The notes under the pieces: model-generated | What the model saw: the letters and a program-made list of their open reading frames with translations, nothing else | Database searches by the model: none | What the model was told of the DNA's origin: nothing | Shown: piece by piece, positions 13,728 to 28,157 of the stretch | How positions within the stretch are numbered: the stretch's first letter is position 1 | Layout: the number at the start of each line of letters is the position of its first letter | Translations under genes and position numbers: made by a program | Assembly (NCBI GenBank): GCA_028554795.2 | Contig: JAPYKE020000505.1 | Span: forward strand, 124,001-188,000 | Direction: 5' to 3' | From: Sinohyriopsis cumingii | Lineage: Eukaryota > Mollusca > Bivalvia > Unionida > Unionidae | Length of the DNA: 64,000 nt

Positions 13728-16391
13728 ATTCGTGGTACTTTATAACTACATCCCAAGTGAACTGATTCGTGGTACTTTATAACTACATCTCAAGTCATTT
13801 GATTCGTGGTACTTTATAACTACATCCCAAGTGAACTGATTCGTGGTACTTTATAACTACATCTCAAGTCATTTGATTCAAGGTACTTTAGGACTATATC
13901 CCAAGTGAACTGATTCGTGGTACTTTATAACTACATCTCAAGTCATTTGATTCGTGGTACTTTATAACTACATCTCAAGTCATTTGATTCGTGGTACTTT
14001 ATAACTACATCCCAAGTGAACTGATTCGTGGTACTTTATAACTACATCTCAAGTCATTTGATTCATGGTACTTTAGGACTATATCCCAAGTGAACTGATT
14101 CGTGGTACTTTATAACTACATCTCAAGTCATTTGATTCCAGGTACTTTATAACTACATCTCAAGTCATTTGATTCGTGGTACTTTATAACTACATCTCAA
14201 GTCATTTGATTCGTGGTACTTTATAACTACATCCCAAGTGAACTGATTCGTGGTACTTTATAACTACATCTCAAGTCATTTGATTCGTCGTACTTTATAA
14301 CTACATCTCAAGTCATTTGATTCATGGTACTTTATAACTACATCTCAAGTCATTTGATTCGTGGTACTTTATAACTACATCTCAAGTCATTTGATTCGTG
14401 GTACTTTATAACTACATCTCAAGTCATTTGATTCGTGGTACTTTATAACTACATCTCAAGTCATTTGATTCGTGGTACTTTATAACTACATCCCAAGTGA
14501 ACTGATTCGTGGTACTTTATAACTACATCTCAAGTCATTTGATTCGTGGTACTTTATAACTACATCTCAAGTCATTTGATTCATGGTACTTTAGGACTAT
14601 ATCCCAAGTGAACTGATTCGTGGTACTTTATAACTACATCTCAAGTCATTTGATTCGTGGTACTTTATAACTACATCTCAAGTCATTTGATTCATGGTAC
14701 TTTAGGACTATATCCCAAGTGAACTGATTCGTGGTACTTTATAACTACATCTCAAGTCATTTGATTTGTGGTACTTTATAACTACATCTCAAGTCATTTG
14801 ATTCGTGGTACTTTATAACTACATCTCAAGTCATTTGATTCATGGTACTTTAGGACTATATCCCAAGTGAACTGATTCGTGGTACTTTATAACTACATCT
14901 CAAGTCATTTGATTCGTGGTACTTTATAACTACATCTCAAGTCATTTGATTCGTGGTACTTTATAACTACATCTCAAGTCATTTGATTCATGGTACTTTA
15001 GGACTATGTCCCAAGTGAACTGATTCGTGGTACTTTATAACTACATCTCAAGTCATTTGATTCGTGGTACTTTATAACTACATCTCAAGTCATTTGATTC
15101 GTGGTACTTTATAAATACATCTCAAGTCATTTGATTCGTGGGACTTTATAACTACATCTCAAGTCATTTGATTCGTGGTACTTTATAACTACATCTCAAG
15201 TCATTTGATTCATGGTACTTTATAACTACATCTCAAGTCATTTGATTCGTGGTACTTTATAACTACATCTCAAGTCATTTGATTCGTGGTACTTTATAAC
15301 TACATCTCAAGTCATTTGATTCGTGGTACTTTATAACTACATCTCAAGTCATTTGATTCGTGGTACTTTATAACTACATCCCAAGTGAACTGATTCGTGG
15401 TACTTTATAACTACATCTCAAGTCATTTGATTCGTGGTACTTTATAATTACATCTCAAGTCATTTGATTCATGGTACTTTAGGACTATATCCCAAGTGAA
15501 CTGATTCGTGGTACTTTATAACTACATCTCAAGTCATTTGATTCATGGTACTTTATAACTACATCTCAAGTCATTTGATTCGTGGTACTTTATAACTACA
15601 TCCCAAGTGAACTGATTCGTGGTACTTTATAACTACATCCCAGGTGAACTGATTCGTGGTACTTTATAACTACATCTCAAGTCATTTGATTCGTGGTACT
15701 TTATAACTACATCTCAAGTCATTTGATTCGTGGTACTTTATAACTACATCTCAAGTCATTTGATTCGTGGTACTTTATAACTACATCTCAAGTCATTTGA
15801 TTCATGGTACTTTATAACTACATCTCAAGTCATTTGATTCGTGGTACTTTATAACTACATCCCAAGTGAACTGATTCGTGGTACTTTATAACTACATCTC
15901 AAGTCATTTGATTCATGGTACTTTAGGACTATATCCCAAGTGAACTGATTCGTGGTACTTTATAACTACATCTCAAGTCATTTGATTCATGGTACTTTAG
16001 GACTATATCCCAAGTGAACTCATTCGTGGTACTTTATAACTACATCTCAAGTCATTTGATTCGTGGTACTTTATAACTACATCTCAAGTCATTTGATTCG
16101 TGGTACTTTATAACTACATCCCAAGTGAACTGATTCGTGGTACTTTATAACTACATCTCAAGTCATTTGATTCGTGGTACTTTATAACTACATCCCAAGT
16201 GAACTGATTCATGGTACTTTATAACTACATCTCAAGTCATTTGATTCGTGGTACTTTATAACTACATCTCAAGTCATTTGATTCGTGGTACTTTATAACT
16301 ACATCTCAAGTCATTTGATTCGTGGTACTTTATAACTACATCTCAAGTCATTTGATTCGTGGTACTTTATAACTACATCTCAAGTCATTTG

Positions 16392-18611
16392 ATTCATGGT
16401 ACTTTAGGACTATATCTCAAGTCATTTGATTCGTGGTACTTTATAACTACATCCCAAGTGAACTGATTCGTGGTACTTTATAACTACATCTCAAGTCATT
16501 TGATTCGTGGTACTTTAGGACTATATCCCAAGTGAACTGATTCGTGGTACTTTATAACTACATCTCAAGTCATTTGATTCGTGGTACTTTATAACTACAT
16601 CCCAAGTGAACTGATTCGTGGTACTTTATAACTACATCTCAAGTCATTTGATTCGTGGTACTTTATAACTACATCCCAAGTGAAGTGATTCGTGGTACTT
16701 TATAACTACATCTCAAGTCATTTGATTCGTGGTACTTTATAACTAAATCTCAAGTCATTTGATTCATGGTACTTTAGGACTATATCCCAAGTGAACTGAT
16801 TCGTGGTACTTTATAACTACATCTCAAGTCATTTGATTCGTGGTACTTTATAACTACATCTCAAGTCATTTGATTCGTGGTACTTTATAACTACATCTCA
16901 AGTCATTTGATTCATGGTACTTTAGGACTATATCCCAAGTGAACTGATTCGTGGTACTTTATAACTACATCTCAAGTCATTTGATTCGTGGTACTTTATA
17001 ACTACATCCCAAGTGAACTGATTCGTGGTACTTTATAACTACATCTCAAGTCATTTGATTCGTGGTACTTTATAACTACATCCCAAGTGAACTGATTCGT
17101 GGTACTTTATAACTACATCTCAGGTCATTTGATTCAAGGTACTTTAGGACTATATCCCAAGTGAACTGATTCGTGGTACTTTATAACTACATCTCAAGTC
17201 ATTTGATTCGTGGTACTTTATAACTACATCTCAAGTCATTTGATTCGTGGTACTTTATAACTACATCCCAAGTGAACTGATTCGTGGTACTTTATAACTA
17301 CATCTCAAGTCATTTGATTCATGGTACTTTAGGACTATATCCCAAGTGAACTGATTCGTGGTACTTTATAACTACATCTCAAGTCATTTGATTCCAGGTA
17401 CTTTATAACTACATCTCAAGTCATTTGATTCGTGGTACTTTATAACTACATCTCAAGTCATTTGATTCGTGGTACTTTATAACTACATCCCAAGTGAACT
17501 GATTCGTGGTACTTTATAACTACATCTCAAGTCATTTGATTCGTCGTACTTTATAACTACATCTCAAGTCATTTGATTCATGGTACTTTATAATTACATC
17601 TCAAGTCATTTGATTCGTGGTACTTTATAACTACATCTCAAGTCATTTGATTCGTGGTACTTTATAACTACATCTCAAGTCATTTGATTCGTGGTACTTT
17701 ATAACTACATCTCAAGTCATTTGATTCGTGGTACTTTATAACTACATCCCAAGTGAACTGATTCGTGGTACTTTATAACTGCATCTCAAGTCATTTGATT
17801 CGTGGTACTTTATAACTACATCTCAAGTCATTTGATTCATGGTACTTTAGGACTATATCCCAAGTGAACTGATTCGTGGTACTTTATAACTACATCTCAA
17901 GTCATTTGATTCGTGGTACTTTATAACTACATCTCAAGTCATTTGATTCATGGTACTTTAGGACTATATCCCAAGTGAACTGATTCGTGGTACTTTATAA
18001 CTACATCTCAAGTCATTTGATTCGTGGTACTTTATAACTACATCTCAAGTCATTTGATTCGTGGTACTTTATAACTACATCCCAAGTGAAGTGATTCGTG
18101 GTACTTTATAACTACATCTCAAGTCATTTGATTCGTGGTACTTTATAACTACATCTCAAGTCATTTGATTCATGGTACTTTAGGACTATATCCCAAGTGA
18201 ACTGATTCGTGGTACTTTATAACTACATCTCAAGTCATTTGATTCGTGGTACTTTATAACTACATCTCAAGTCATTTGATTCATGGTACTTTAGGACTAT
18301 ATCCCAAGTGAACTGATTCGTGGTACTTTATAACTACATCTCAAGTCATTTGATTCGTGGTACTTTATAACTACATCTCAAGTCATTTGATTCGTGGTAC
18401 TTTATAACTACATCTCAAGTCATTTGATTCATGGTACTTTAGGACTATATCCCAAGTGAACTGATTCGTGGTACTTTATAACTACATCTCAAGTCATTTG
18501 ATTCGTGGTACTTTATAACTACATCTCAAGTCATTTGATTCGTGGTACTTTATAACTACATCTCAAGTCATTTGATTCGTGGTACTTTATAACTACATCT
18601 CAAGTCATTTG
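16392..18611 (+). repeat. 60-monomer repeat, copy 1 in S3
   Basis: 2,220 bp from one C-left/A-right monomer (16392) to the next (18612). It includes GAAGTG (monomer ending 16687), the CAGGTCATTTG/TTCAAGG pair (17132), TTCCAGG (17391), TTCGTCG (17539), ACTGCATC (17761) and a second GAAGTG ending at 18093. The second copy lacks CAGGTCATTTG and ACTGCATC. Confidence 0.8.
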
Positions 18612-19906
18612 ATTCATGGTACTTTAGGACTATATCTCAAGTCATTTGATTCGTGGTACTTTATAACTACATCCCAAGTGAACTGATTCGTGGTACTTTA
18701 TAACTACATCTCAAGTCATTTGATTCGTGGTACTTTAGGACTATATCCCAAGTGAACTGATTCGTGGTACTTTATAACTACATCTCAAGTCATTTGATTC
18801 GTGGTACTTTATAACTACATCTCAAGTCATTTGATTCGTGGTACTTTATAACTACATCTCAAGTCATTTGATTCGTGGTACTTTATAACTACATCCCAAG
18901 TGAAGTGATTCGTGGTACTTTATAACTACATCTCAAGTCATTTGATTCGTGGTACTTTATAACTACATCTCAAGTCATTTGATTCATGGTACTTTAGGAC
19001 TATATCCCAAGTGAACTGATTCGTGGTACTTTATAACTACATCTCAAGTCATTTGATTCGTGGTACTTTATAACTACATCTCAAGTCATTTGATTCATGG
19101 TACTTTAGGACTATATCCCAAGTGAACTGATTCGTGGTACTTTATAACTACATCTCAAGTCATTTGATTCGTGGTACTTTATAACTACATCTCAAGTCAT
19201 TTGATTCGTGGTACTTTATAACTACATCTCAAGTCATTTGATTCATGGTACTTTAGGACTATATCCCAAGTGAACTGATTCGTGGTACTTTATAACTACA
19301 TCTCAAGTCATTTGATTCGTGGTACTTTATAACTACATCCCAAGTGAACTGATTCGTGGTACTTTATAACTACATCTCAAGTCATTTGATTCGTGGTACT
19401 TTATAACTACATCCCAAGTGAACTGATTCGTGGTACTTTATAACTACATCTCAAGTCATTTGATTCAAGGTACTTTAGGACTATATCCCAAGTGAACTGA
19501 TTCGTGGTACTTTATAACTACATCTCAAGTCATTTGATTCGTGGTACTTTATAACTACATCTCAAGTCATTTGATTCGTGGTACTTTATAACTACATCCC
19601 AAGTGAACTGATTCGTGGTACTTTATAACTACATCTCAAGTCATTTGATTCATGGTACTTTAGGACTATATCCCAAGTGAACTGATTCGTGGTACTTTAT
19701 AACTACATCTCAAGTCATTTGATTCCAGGTACTTTATAACTACATCTCAAGTCATTTGATTCGTGGTACTTTATAACTACATCTCAAGTCATTTGATTCG
19801 TGGTACTTTATAACTACATCCCAAGTGAACTGATTCGTGGTACTTTATAACTACATCTCAAGTCATTTGATTCGTCGTACTTTATAACTACATCTCAAGT
19901 CATTTG
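18612..19906 (+). repeat. 60-monomer repeat, copy 2 in S3 (partial)
   Basis: Repeats the opening of copy 1: recombinant monomer 18612, GAAGTG ending 18907, TTCAAGG 19463, TTCCAGG 19722, TTCGTCG 19870. The offset from copy 1 grows from 60 to 63 monomers between GAAGTG and TTCAAGG, so three monomers were gained in this copy or lost in the other. It lacks the CAGGTCATTTG change and thus resembles the X-unit tail more than copy 1. Confidence 0.78.
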
Positions 19907-21238
19907 ATTCATGGTACTTTATAACTACATCTCAAGTCATTTGATTCGTGGTACTTTATAACTACATCTCAAGTCATTTGATTCGTGGTACTTTATAACT
20001 ACATCTCAAGTCATTTGATTCATGGTACTTTAGGACTATATCCCAATTGAACTGATTCGTGGTACTTTATAACTACATCTCAAGTCATTTGATTCGTGGT
20101 ACTTTATAAGTACATCTCAAGTCATTTGATTCATGGTACTTTAGGACTATATCCCAAGTGAACTGATTCGTGGTACTTTATAACTACATCTCAAGTCATT
20201 TGATTCGTGGTACTTTATAACTACATCTCAAGTCATTTGATTCGTGGTACTTTATAACTACATCTCAAGTCATTTGATTCATGGTACTTTAGGACTATAT
20301 CCCAAGTGAACTGATTCGTGGTACTTTATAACTACATCTCAAGTCATTTGATTCGTGGTACTTTATAACTACATCTCAAGTCATTTGATTCGTGGTACTT
20401 TATAACTACATCTCAAGTCATTTGATTCATGGTACTTTAGGACTATGTCCCAAGTGAACTGATTCGTGGTACTTTATAACTACATCTCAAGTCATTTGAT
20501 TCGTGGTACTTTATAACTACATCTCAAGTCATTTGATTCGTGGTACTTTATAAATACATCTCAAGTCATTTGATTCGTGGGACTTTATAACTACATCTCA
20601 AGTCATTTGATTCGTGGTACTTTATAACTACATCTCAAGTCATTTGATTCATGGTACTTTATAACTACATCTCAAGTCATTTGATTCGTGGTACTTTATA
20701 ACTACATCTCAAGTCATTTGATTCGTGGTACTTTATAACTACATCTCAAGTCATTTGATTCGTGGTACTTTATAACTACATCTCAAGTCATTTGATTCGT
20801 GGTACTTTATAACTACATCCCAAGTGAACTGATTCGTGGTACTTTATAACTACATCTCAAGTCATTTGATTCGTGGTACTTTATAATTACATCTCAAGTC
20901 ATTTGATTCATGGTACTTTAGGACTATATCCCAAGTGAACTGATTCGTGGTACTTTATAACTACATCTCAAGTCATTTGATTCATGGTACTTTATAACTA
21001 CATCTCAAGTCATTTGATTCGTGGTACTTTATAACTACATCCCAAGTGAACTGATTCGTGGTACTTTATAACTACATCCCAAGTGAACTGATTCGTGGTA
21101 CTTTATAACTACATCTCAAGTCATTTGATTCGTGGTACTTTATAACTACATCTCAAGTCATTTGATTCGTGGTACTTTATAACTACATCTCAAGTCATTT
21201 GATTCGTGGTACTTTATAACTACATCTCAAGTCATTTG

Positions 21239-24200
21239 ATTCATGGTACTTTATAACTACATCTCAAGTCATTTGATTCGTGGTACTTTATAACTACATC
21301 CCAAGTGAACTGATTCGTGGTACTTTATAACTACATCTCAAGTCATTTGATTCATGGTACTTTAGGACTATATCCCAAGTGAACTGATTCGTGGTACTTT
21401 ATAACTACATCTCAAGTCATTTGATTCATGGTACTTTAGGACTATATCCCAAGTGAACTCATTCGTGGTACTTTATAACTACATCTCAAGTCATTTGATT
21501 CGTGGTACTTTATAACTACATCTCAAGTCATTTGATTCGTGGTACTTTATAACTACATCCCAAGTGAACTGATTCGTGGTACTTTATAACTACATCTCAA
21601 GTCATTTGATTCGTGGTACTTTATAACTACATCCCAAGTGAACTGATTCATGGTACTTTATAACTACATCTCAAGTCATTTGATTCATGGTACTTTAGGA
21701 CTATATCCCAAGTGAACTGATTCGTGGTACTTTATAACTACATCTCAAGTCATTTGATTCATGGTACTTTAGGACTATATCCCAAGTGAACTGATTCGTG
21801 GTACTTTATAACTACATCTCAAGTCATTTGATTCGTGGTACTTTATAACCACATCTCAAGTCATTTGATTCGTGGTACTTTATAACTACATCCCAAGTGA
21901 ACTGATTCGTGGTACTTTATAACTACATCTCAAGTCATTTGATTCGTGGTACTTTATAACTACATCCCAAGTGAACTGATTCGTGGTACTTTATAACTAC
22001 ATCTCAAGTCATTTGATTCATGGTACTTTAGGACTATATCCCAAGTGAACTGATTCGTGGTACTTTATAACTACATCTCAAGTCATTTGATTCATGGTAC
22101 TTTAGGACTATATCCCATGTGAACTGATTCGTGGTACTTTATAACTACATCTCAAGTCATTTGATTCGTGGTACTTTATAACTACATCTCAACTCATTTG
22201 ATTCGTGGCACTTTATAACTACATCTCAAGTCATTTGATTCGTGGTACTTTATAACTACATCTCAAGTCATTTGATTCATGGTACTTTAGGACTACATCC
22301 CAAGTGAACTGATTCGTGGTACTTTATAACTACATCTCAAGTCATTTGATTCATGGTACTTTATAACTACATCTCAAGTCATTTGATTCATGGTACTTTA
22401 GGACTATATCCCAAGTGAACTGATTCGTGGTACTTTATAACTACATCTCAAGTCATTTGATTCATGGTACTTTAGGACTATATCCCAAGTGAACTGATTC
22501 GTGGTACTTTATAACTACATCTCAAGTCATTTGATTCGTGGTACTTTATAACTACATCTCAAGTCATTTGATTCGTGGTACTTTATAACTACATCTCAAG
22601 TCATTTGATTCATGGTACTTTAGGACTATATCCCAAGTGAACTGATTCGTGGTACTTTATAACTACATCTCAAGTCATTTGATTCATGGTACTTTATAAC
22701 TACATCTCAAGTCATTTGATTCATGGTACTTTAGGACTATATCCCAAGTGAACTGATTCGTGGTACTTTATAACTACATCTCAAGTCATTTGATTCGTGG
22801 TACTTTATAACTACATCTCAAGTCATTTGATTCATGGTACTTTAGGACTATATCCCAAGTGAACTGATTCGTGGTACTTTATAACTACATCTCAAGTCAT
22901 TTGATTCATGGTACTTTAGGACTATATCCCAAGTGAACTGATTCGTGGTACTTTATAACAACATCTCAAGTCATTTGATTCGTGGTACTTTATAACTACA
23001 TCTCAAGTCATTTGATTCATGGTACTTTAGGACTATATCCCAAGTGAACTGATTCGTGGTACTTTATAACTACATCTCAAGTCATTTGATTCGTGGTACT
23101 TTATAACTACATCTCAAGTCATTTGATTCATGGTACTTTAGGACTATATCCCAAGTGAACTGATTCGTGGTACTTTATAACTACATCTCAAGTCATTTGA
23201 TTCATCGTACTTTAGGACTATATCCCAAGTGAACTGATTCGTGGTACTTTATAACTACATCTCAAGTCATTTGATTCGTGGTACTTTATAACTACATCTC
23301 AAGTCATTTGATTCGTGGTACTTTATAACTACATCTCAAGTCATTTGATTCGTGGTACTTTATAACTACATCTCAAGTCATTTGATTCATGGTACTTTAG
23401 GACAATATCCCAAGTGAACTGATTCGTGGTACTTTATAACTACATCTCAAGTCATTTGATTCGTGGTACTTTATAACTACATCTCAAGTCATTTGATTCA
23501 TGGTACTTTAGGACTATATCCCAAGTGAACTGATTCGTGGTACTTTATAACTACATCTCAAGTCATTTGATTCGTGGTACTTTATAACTACATCTCAAGT
23601 CATTTGATTCGTGGTACTTTATAACTACATCCCAAGTGAACTGATTCGTGGTACTTTATAACTACATCTCAAGTCATTTGATTCATGGTACTTTATAACT
23701 ACATCTCAAGTCATTTGATTCATGGTACTTTATAACTACATCTCAAGTCATTTGATTCGTGGTACTTTATAACTACATCCCAAGTGAACTGATTCGTGGT
23801 ACTTTATAACTACATCTCAAGTCATTTGATTCATGGTACTTTAGGACTATATCCCAAGTGAACTGATTCGTGGTACTTTATAACTACATCTCAAGTCATT
23901 TGATTCATGGTACTTTAGGACTATATCCCAAGTGAACTGATTCGTGGTACTTTATAACTACATCTCAAGTCATTTGATTCGTGGTACTTTATAACTACAT
24001 CTCAAGTCATTTGATTCGTGGTACTTTATAACTACATCTCAAGTCATTTGATTCATGGTACTTTATAACTACATCTCAAGTCATTTGATTCATGGTACTT
24101 TAGGACTATATCTCAAGTCATTTGATTCGTGGTACTTTATAACTACATCCCAAGTGAACTGATTCGTGGTACTTTATAACTACATCTCAAGTCATTTGAT

Positions 24201-24716
24201 TCGTGGTACTTTAGGACTATATCCCAAGTGAACTGATTCGTGGTACTTTATAACTACATCTCAAGTCATTTGATTCGTGGTACTTTATAACTACATCCCA
24301 AGTGAACTGATTCGTGGTACTTTATAACTACATCTCAAGTCATTTGATTCGTGGTACTTTATAACTACATCCCAAGTGAAGTGATTCGTGGTACTTTATA
24401 ACTACATCTCAAGTCATTTGATTCGTGGTACTTTATAACTACATCTCAAGTCATTTGATTCATGGTACTTTAGGACTATATCCCAAGTGAACTGATTCGT
24501 GGTACTTTATAACTACATCTCAAGTCATTTGATTCGTGGTACTTTATAACTACATCTCAAGTCATTTGATTCGTGGTACTTTATAACTACATCTCAAGTC
24601 ATTTGATTCATGGTACTTTAGGACTATATCCCAAGTGAACTGATTCGTGGTACTTTATAACTACATCTCAAGTCATTTGATTCGTGGTACTTTATAGCTA
24701 CATCTCAAGTCATTTG
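21239..24716 (+). repeat. 94-monomer module, copy 1 in S4
   Basis: Opens with a D monomer and the standard order. GAACTC monomer ends at 21460, ACAACATC at 22941, ATCGTAC at 23200, GACAAT at 23385. It ends with TATAGCTAC at 24680, as in S2 and S7. Private changes near 22190-22210 (CTCAACTC and GTGGCAC) are in adjacent monomers. Confidence 0.85.
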
Positions 24717-27700
24717 ATTCATGGTACTTTATAACTACATCTCAAGTCATTTGATTCGTGGTACTTTATAACTACATCCCAAGTGAACTGATTCGTGGTA
24801 CTTTATAACTACATCTCAAGTCATTTGATTCATGGTACTTTAGGACTATATCCCAAGTGAACTGATTCGTGGTACTTTATAACTACATCTCAAGTCATTT
24901 GATTCATGGTACTTTAGGACTATATCCCAAGTGAACTCATTCGTGGTACTTTATAACTACATCTCAAGTCATTTGATTCGTGGTACTTTATAATTACATC
25001 TCAAGTCATTTGATTCGTGGTACTTTATAACTACATCCCAAGTGAACTGATTCGTGGTACTTTATAACTACATCTCAAGTCATTTGATTCGTGGTACTTT
25101 ATAACTACATCCCAAGTGAACTGATTCATGGTACTTTATAACTACATCTCAAGTCATTTGATTCATGGTACTTTAGGACTATATCCCAAGTGAACTGATT
25201 CGTGGTACTTTATAACTACATCTCAAGTCATTTGATTCATGGTACTTTAGGACTATATCCCAAGTGAACTGATTCGTGGTACTTTATAACTACATCTCAA
25301 GTCATTTGATTCGTGGTACTTTATAACCACATCTCAAGTCATTTGATTCGTGGTACTTTATAACTACATCCCAAGTGAACTGATTCGTGGTACTTTATAA
25401 CTACATCTCAAGTCATTTGATTCGTGGTACTTTATAACTACATCCCAAGTGAACTGATTCGTGGTACTTTATAACTACATCTCAAGTCATTTGATTCATG
25501 GTACTTTAGGACTATATCCCAAGTGAACTGATTCGTGGTACTTTATAACTACATCTCAAGTCATTTGATTCATGGTACTTTACGACTATATCCCATGTGA
25601 ACTGATTCGTGGTACTTTATAACTACATCTCAAGTCATTTGATTCGTGGTACTTTATAACTACATCTCAAGTCATTTGATTCGTGGTACTTTATAACTAC
25701 ATCTCAAGTCATTTGATTCGTGGTACTTTATAACTACATCTCAAGTCATTTGATTCATGGTACTTTAGGACTACATCCCAAGTGAACTGATTCGTGGTAC
25801 TTTATAACTACATCTCAAGTCATTTGATTCATGGTACTTTATAACTACATCTCAAGTCATTTGATTCATGGTACTTTAGGACTATATCCCAAGTGAACTG
25901 ATTCGTGGTACTTTATAACTACATCTCAAGTCATTTGATTCATGGTACTTTAGGACTATATCCCAAGTGAACTGATTCGTGGTACTTTATAACTACATCT
26001 CAAGTCATTTGATTCGTGGTACTTTATAACTACATCTCAAGTCATTTGATTCGTGGTACTTTATAACTACATCTCAAGTCATTTGATTCATGGTACTTTA
26101 GGACTATATCCCAAGTGAACTGATTCGTGGTACTTTATAACTACATCTCAAGTCATTTGATTCATGGTACTTTATAACTACATCTCAAGTCATTTGATTC
26201 ATGGTACTTTAGGACTATATCCCAAGTGAACTGATTCGTGGTACTTTATAACTACATCTCAAGTCATTTGATTCGTGGTACTTTATAACTACATCTCAAG
26301 TCATTTGATTCATGGTACTTTAGGACTATATCCCAAGTGAACTGATTCGTGGTACTTTATAACTACATCTCAAGTCATTTGATACATGGTACTTTAGGAC
26401 TATATCCCAAGTGAACTGATTCGTGGTACTTTATAACTACATCTCAAGTCATTTGATTCGTGGTACTTTATAACTACATCTCAAGTCATTTGATTCATGG
26501 TACTTTAGGACTATATCCCAAGTGAACTGATTCGTGGTACTTTATAACTACATCTCAAGTCATTTGATTCGTGGTACTTTATAACTACATCTCAAGTCAT
26601 TTGATTCATGGTACTTTAGGACTATATCCCAAGTGAACTGATTCGTGGTACTTTATAACTACATCTCAAGTCATTTGATTCATCGTACTTTAGGACTATA
26701 TCCCAAGTGAACTGATTCGTGGTACTTTATAACTACATCTCAAGTCATTTGATTCGTGGTACTTTATAACTACATCTCAAGTCATTTGATTCGTGGTACT
26801 TTATAACTACATCTCAAGTCATTTGATTCGTGGTACTTTATAACTCCATCTCAAGTCATTTGATTCATGGTACTTTAGGACAATATCCCAAGTGAACTGA
26901 TTCGTGGTACTTTATAACTACATCTCAAGTCATTTGATTCGTGGTACTTTATAACTACATCTCAAGTCATTTGATTCATGGTACTTTAGGACTATATCCC
27001 AAGTGAACTGATTCGTGGTACTTTATAACTACATCTCAAGTCATTTGATTCGTGGTACTTTATAACTACATCTCAAGTCATTTGATTCGTGGTACTTTAT
27101 AACTACATCCCAAGTGAACTGATTCGTGGTACTTTATAACTACATCTCAAGTCATTTGATTCATGGTACTTTATAACTACATCTCAAGTCATTTGATTCA
27201 TGGTACTTTATAACTACATCTCAAGTCATTTGATTCGTGGTACTTTATAACTACATACCAAGTGAACTGATTCGTGGTACTTTATAACTACATCTCAAGT
27301 CATTTGATTCATGGTACTTTAGGACTATATCCCAAATGAACTGATTCGTGGTACTTTATAACTACATCTCAAGTCATTTGATTCATGGTACTTTAGGACT
27401 ATATCCCAAGTGAACTGATTCGTGGTACTTTATAACTACATCTCAAGTCATTTGATTCGTGGTACTTTATAACTACATCTCAAGTCATTTGATTCGTGGT
27501 ACTTTATAACTACATCTCAAGTCATTTGATTCGTGGTACTTTATAACTACATCTCAAGTCATTTGATTCATGGTACTTTAGGACTATATCTCAAGTCATT
27601 TGATTCGTCCTACTTTATAACTACATCCCAAGTGAACTGATTCGTGGTACTTTATAACTACATCTCAAGTCATTTGATTCGTGGTACTTTAGGACTATAT

Positions 27701-28157
27701 CCCAAGTGAACTGATTCGTGGTACTTTATAACTACATCTCAAGTCATTTGATTCGTGGTACTTTATAACTACATCCCAAGTGAACTGATTCGTGGTACTT
27801 TATAACTACATCTCAAGTCATTTGATTCGTGGTACTTTATAACTACATCCCAAGTGAAGTGATTCGTGGTACTTTATAACTACATCTCAAGTCATTTGAT
27901 TCGTGGTACTTTATAACTACATCTCAAGTCATTTGATTCATGGTACTTTAGGACTATATCCCAAGTGAACTGATTCGTGGTACTTTATAACTACATCTCA
28001 AGTCATTTGATTCGTGGTACTTTATAACTACATCTCAAGTCATTTGATTCGTGGTACTTTATAACTACATCTCAAGTCATTTGATTCATGGTACTTTAGG
28101 ACTATATCCCAAGTGAACTGATTCGTGGTACTTTATAACTACATCTCAAGTCATTTG
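24717..28157 (+). repeat. 94-monomer module, copy 2 in S4
   Basis: Offset by 94 monomers from copy 1. GAACTC monomer ends at 24938, TAATTAC at +2, TACGAC at 25568, ATCGTAC at 26678, ACTCCATC at 26826, GACAAT at 26863, TTCGTCC at 27603. A private GATACATGG start occurs near 26382. Confidence 0.85.

Larger units (their letters stand above)
6106..15096 (+). repeat. HOR segment S2: complete 243-monomer X unit
   Basis: 8,991 bp. It begins with the leader (TAAATAC monomer at 6106, then GTGGGAC) and then has TAATTAC at +9 and a GAACTC monomer at +24. Two 94-monomer modules follow, then a tail of about 37 monomers with TTCCAGG (14135) and TTCGTCG. GACAAT markers at 8955 and 12433 are 94 monomers apart. 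A rare TTCGTCC monomer at 13173 is shared with S4 (27603) and S7 (55168) but not S1 or S6, which defines a subfamily of X units. Confidence 0.88.
15097..20535 (+). repeat. HOR segment S3: 147-monomer Y unit
   Basis: 5,439 bp. It has the same leader as the X units for about 24 monomers (TAAATAC at 15097, GAACTC monomer ending at 16021), then diverges and contains no GACAAT or ATCGTAC module. Y-specific markers are CAGGTCATTTG before TTCAAGG (17132), TTCCAGG (17391) and ACTGCATC (17761). An internal repeat with an offset of 60-63 monomers gives second copies of the C-left/A-right monomer (16392 and 18612), GAAGTG, TTCAAGG (17132 and 19463) and TTCCAGG (17391 and 19722). The end is four monomers short compared with other tails. 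Confidence 0.85.
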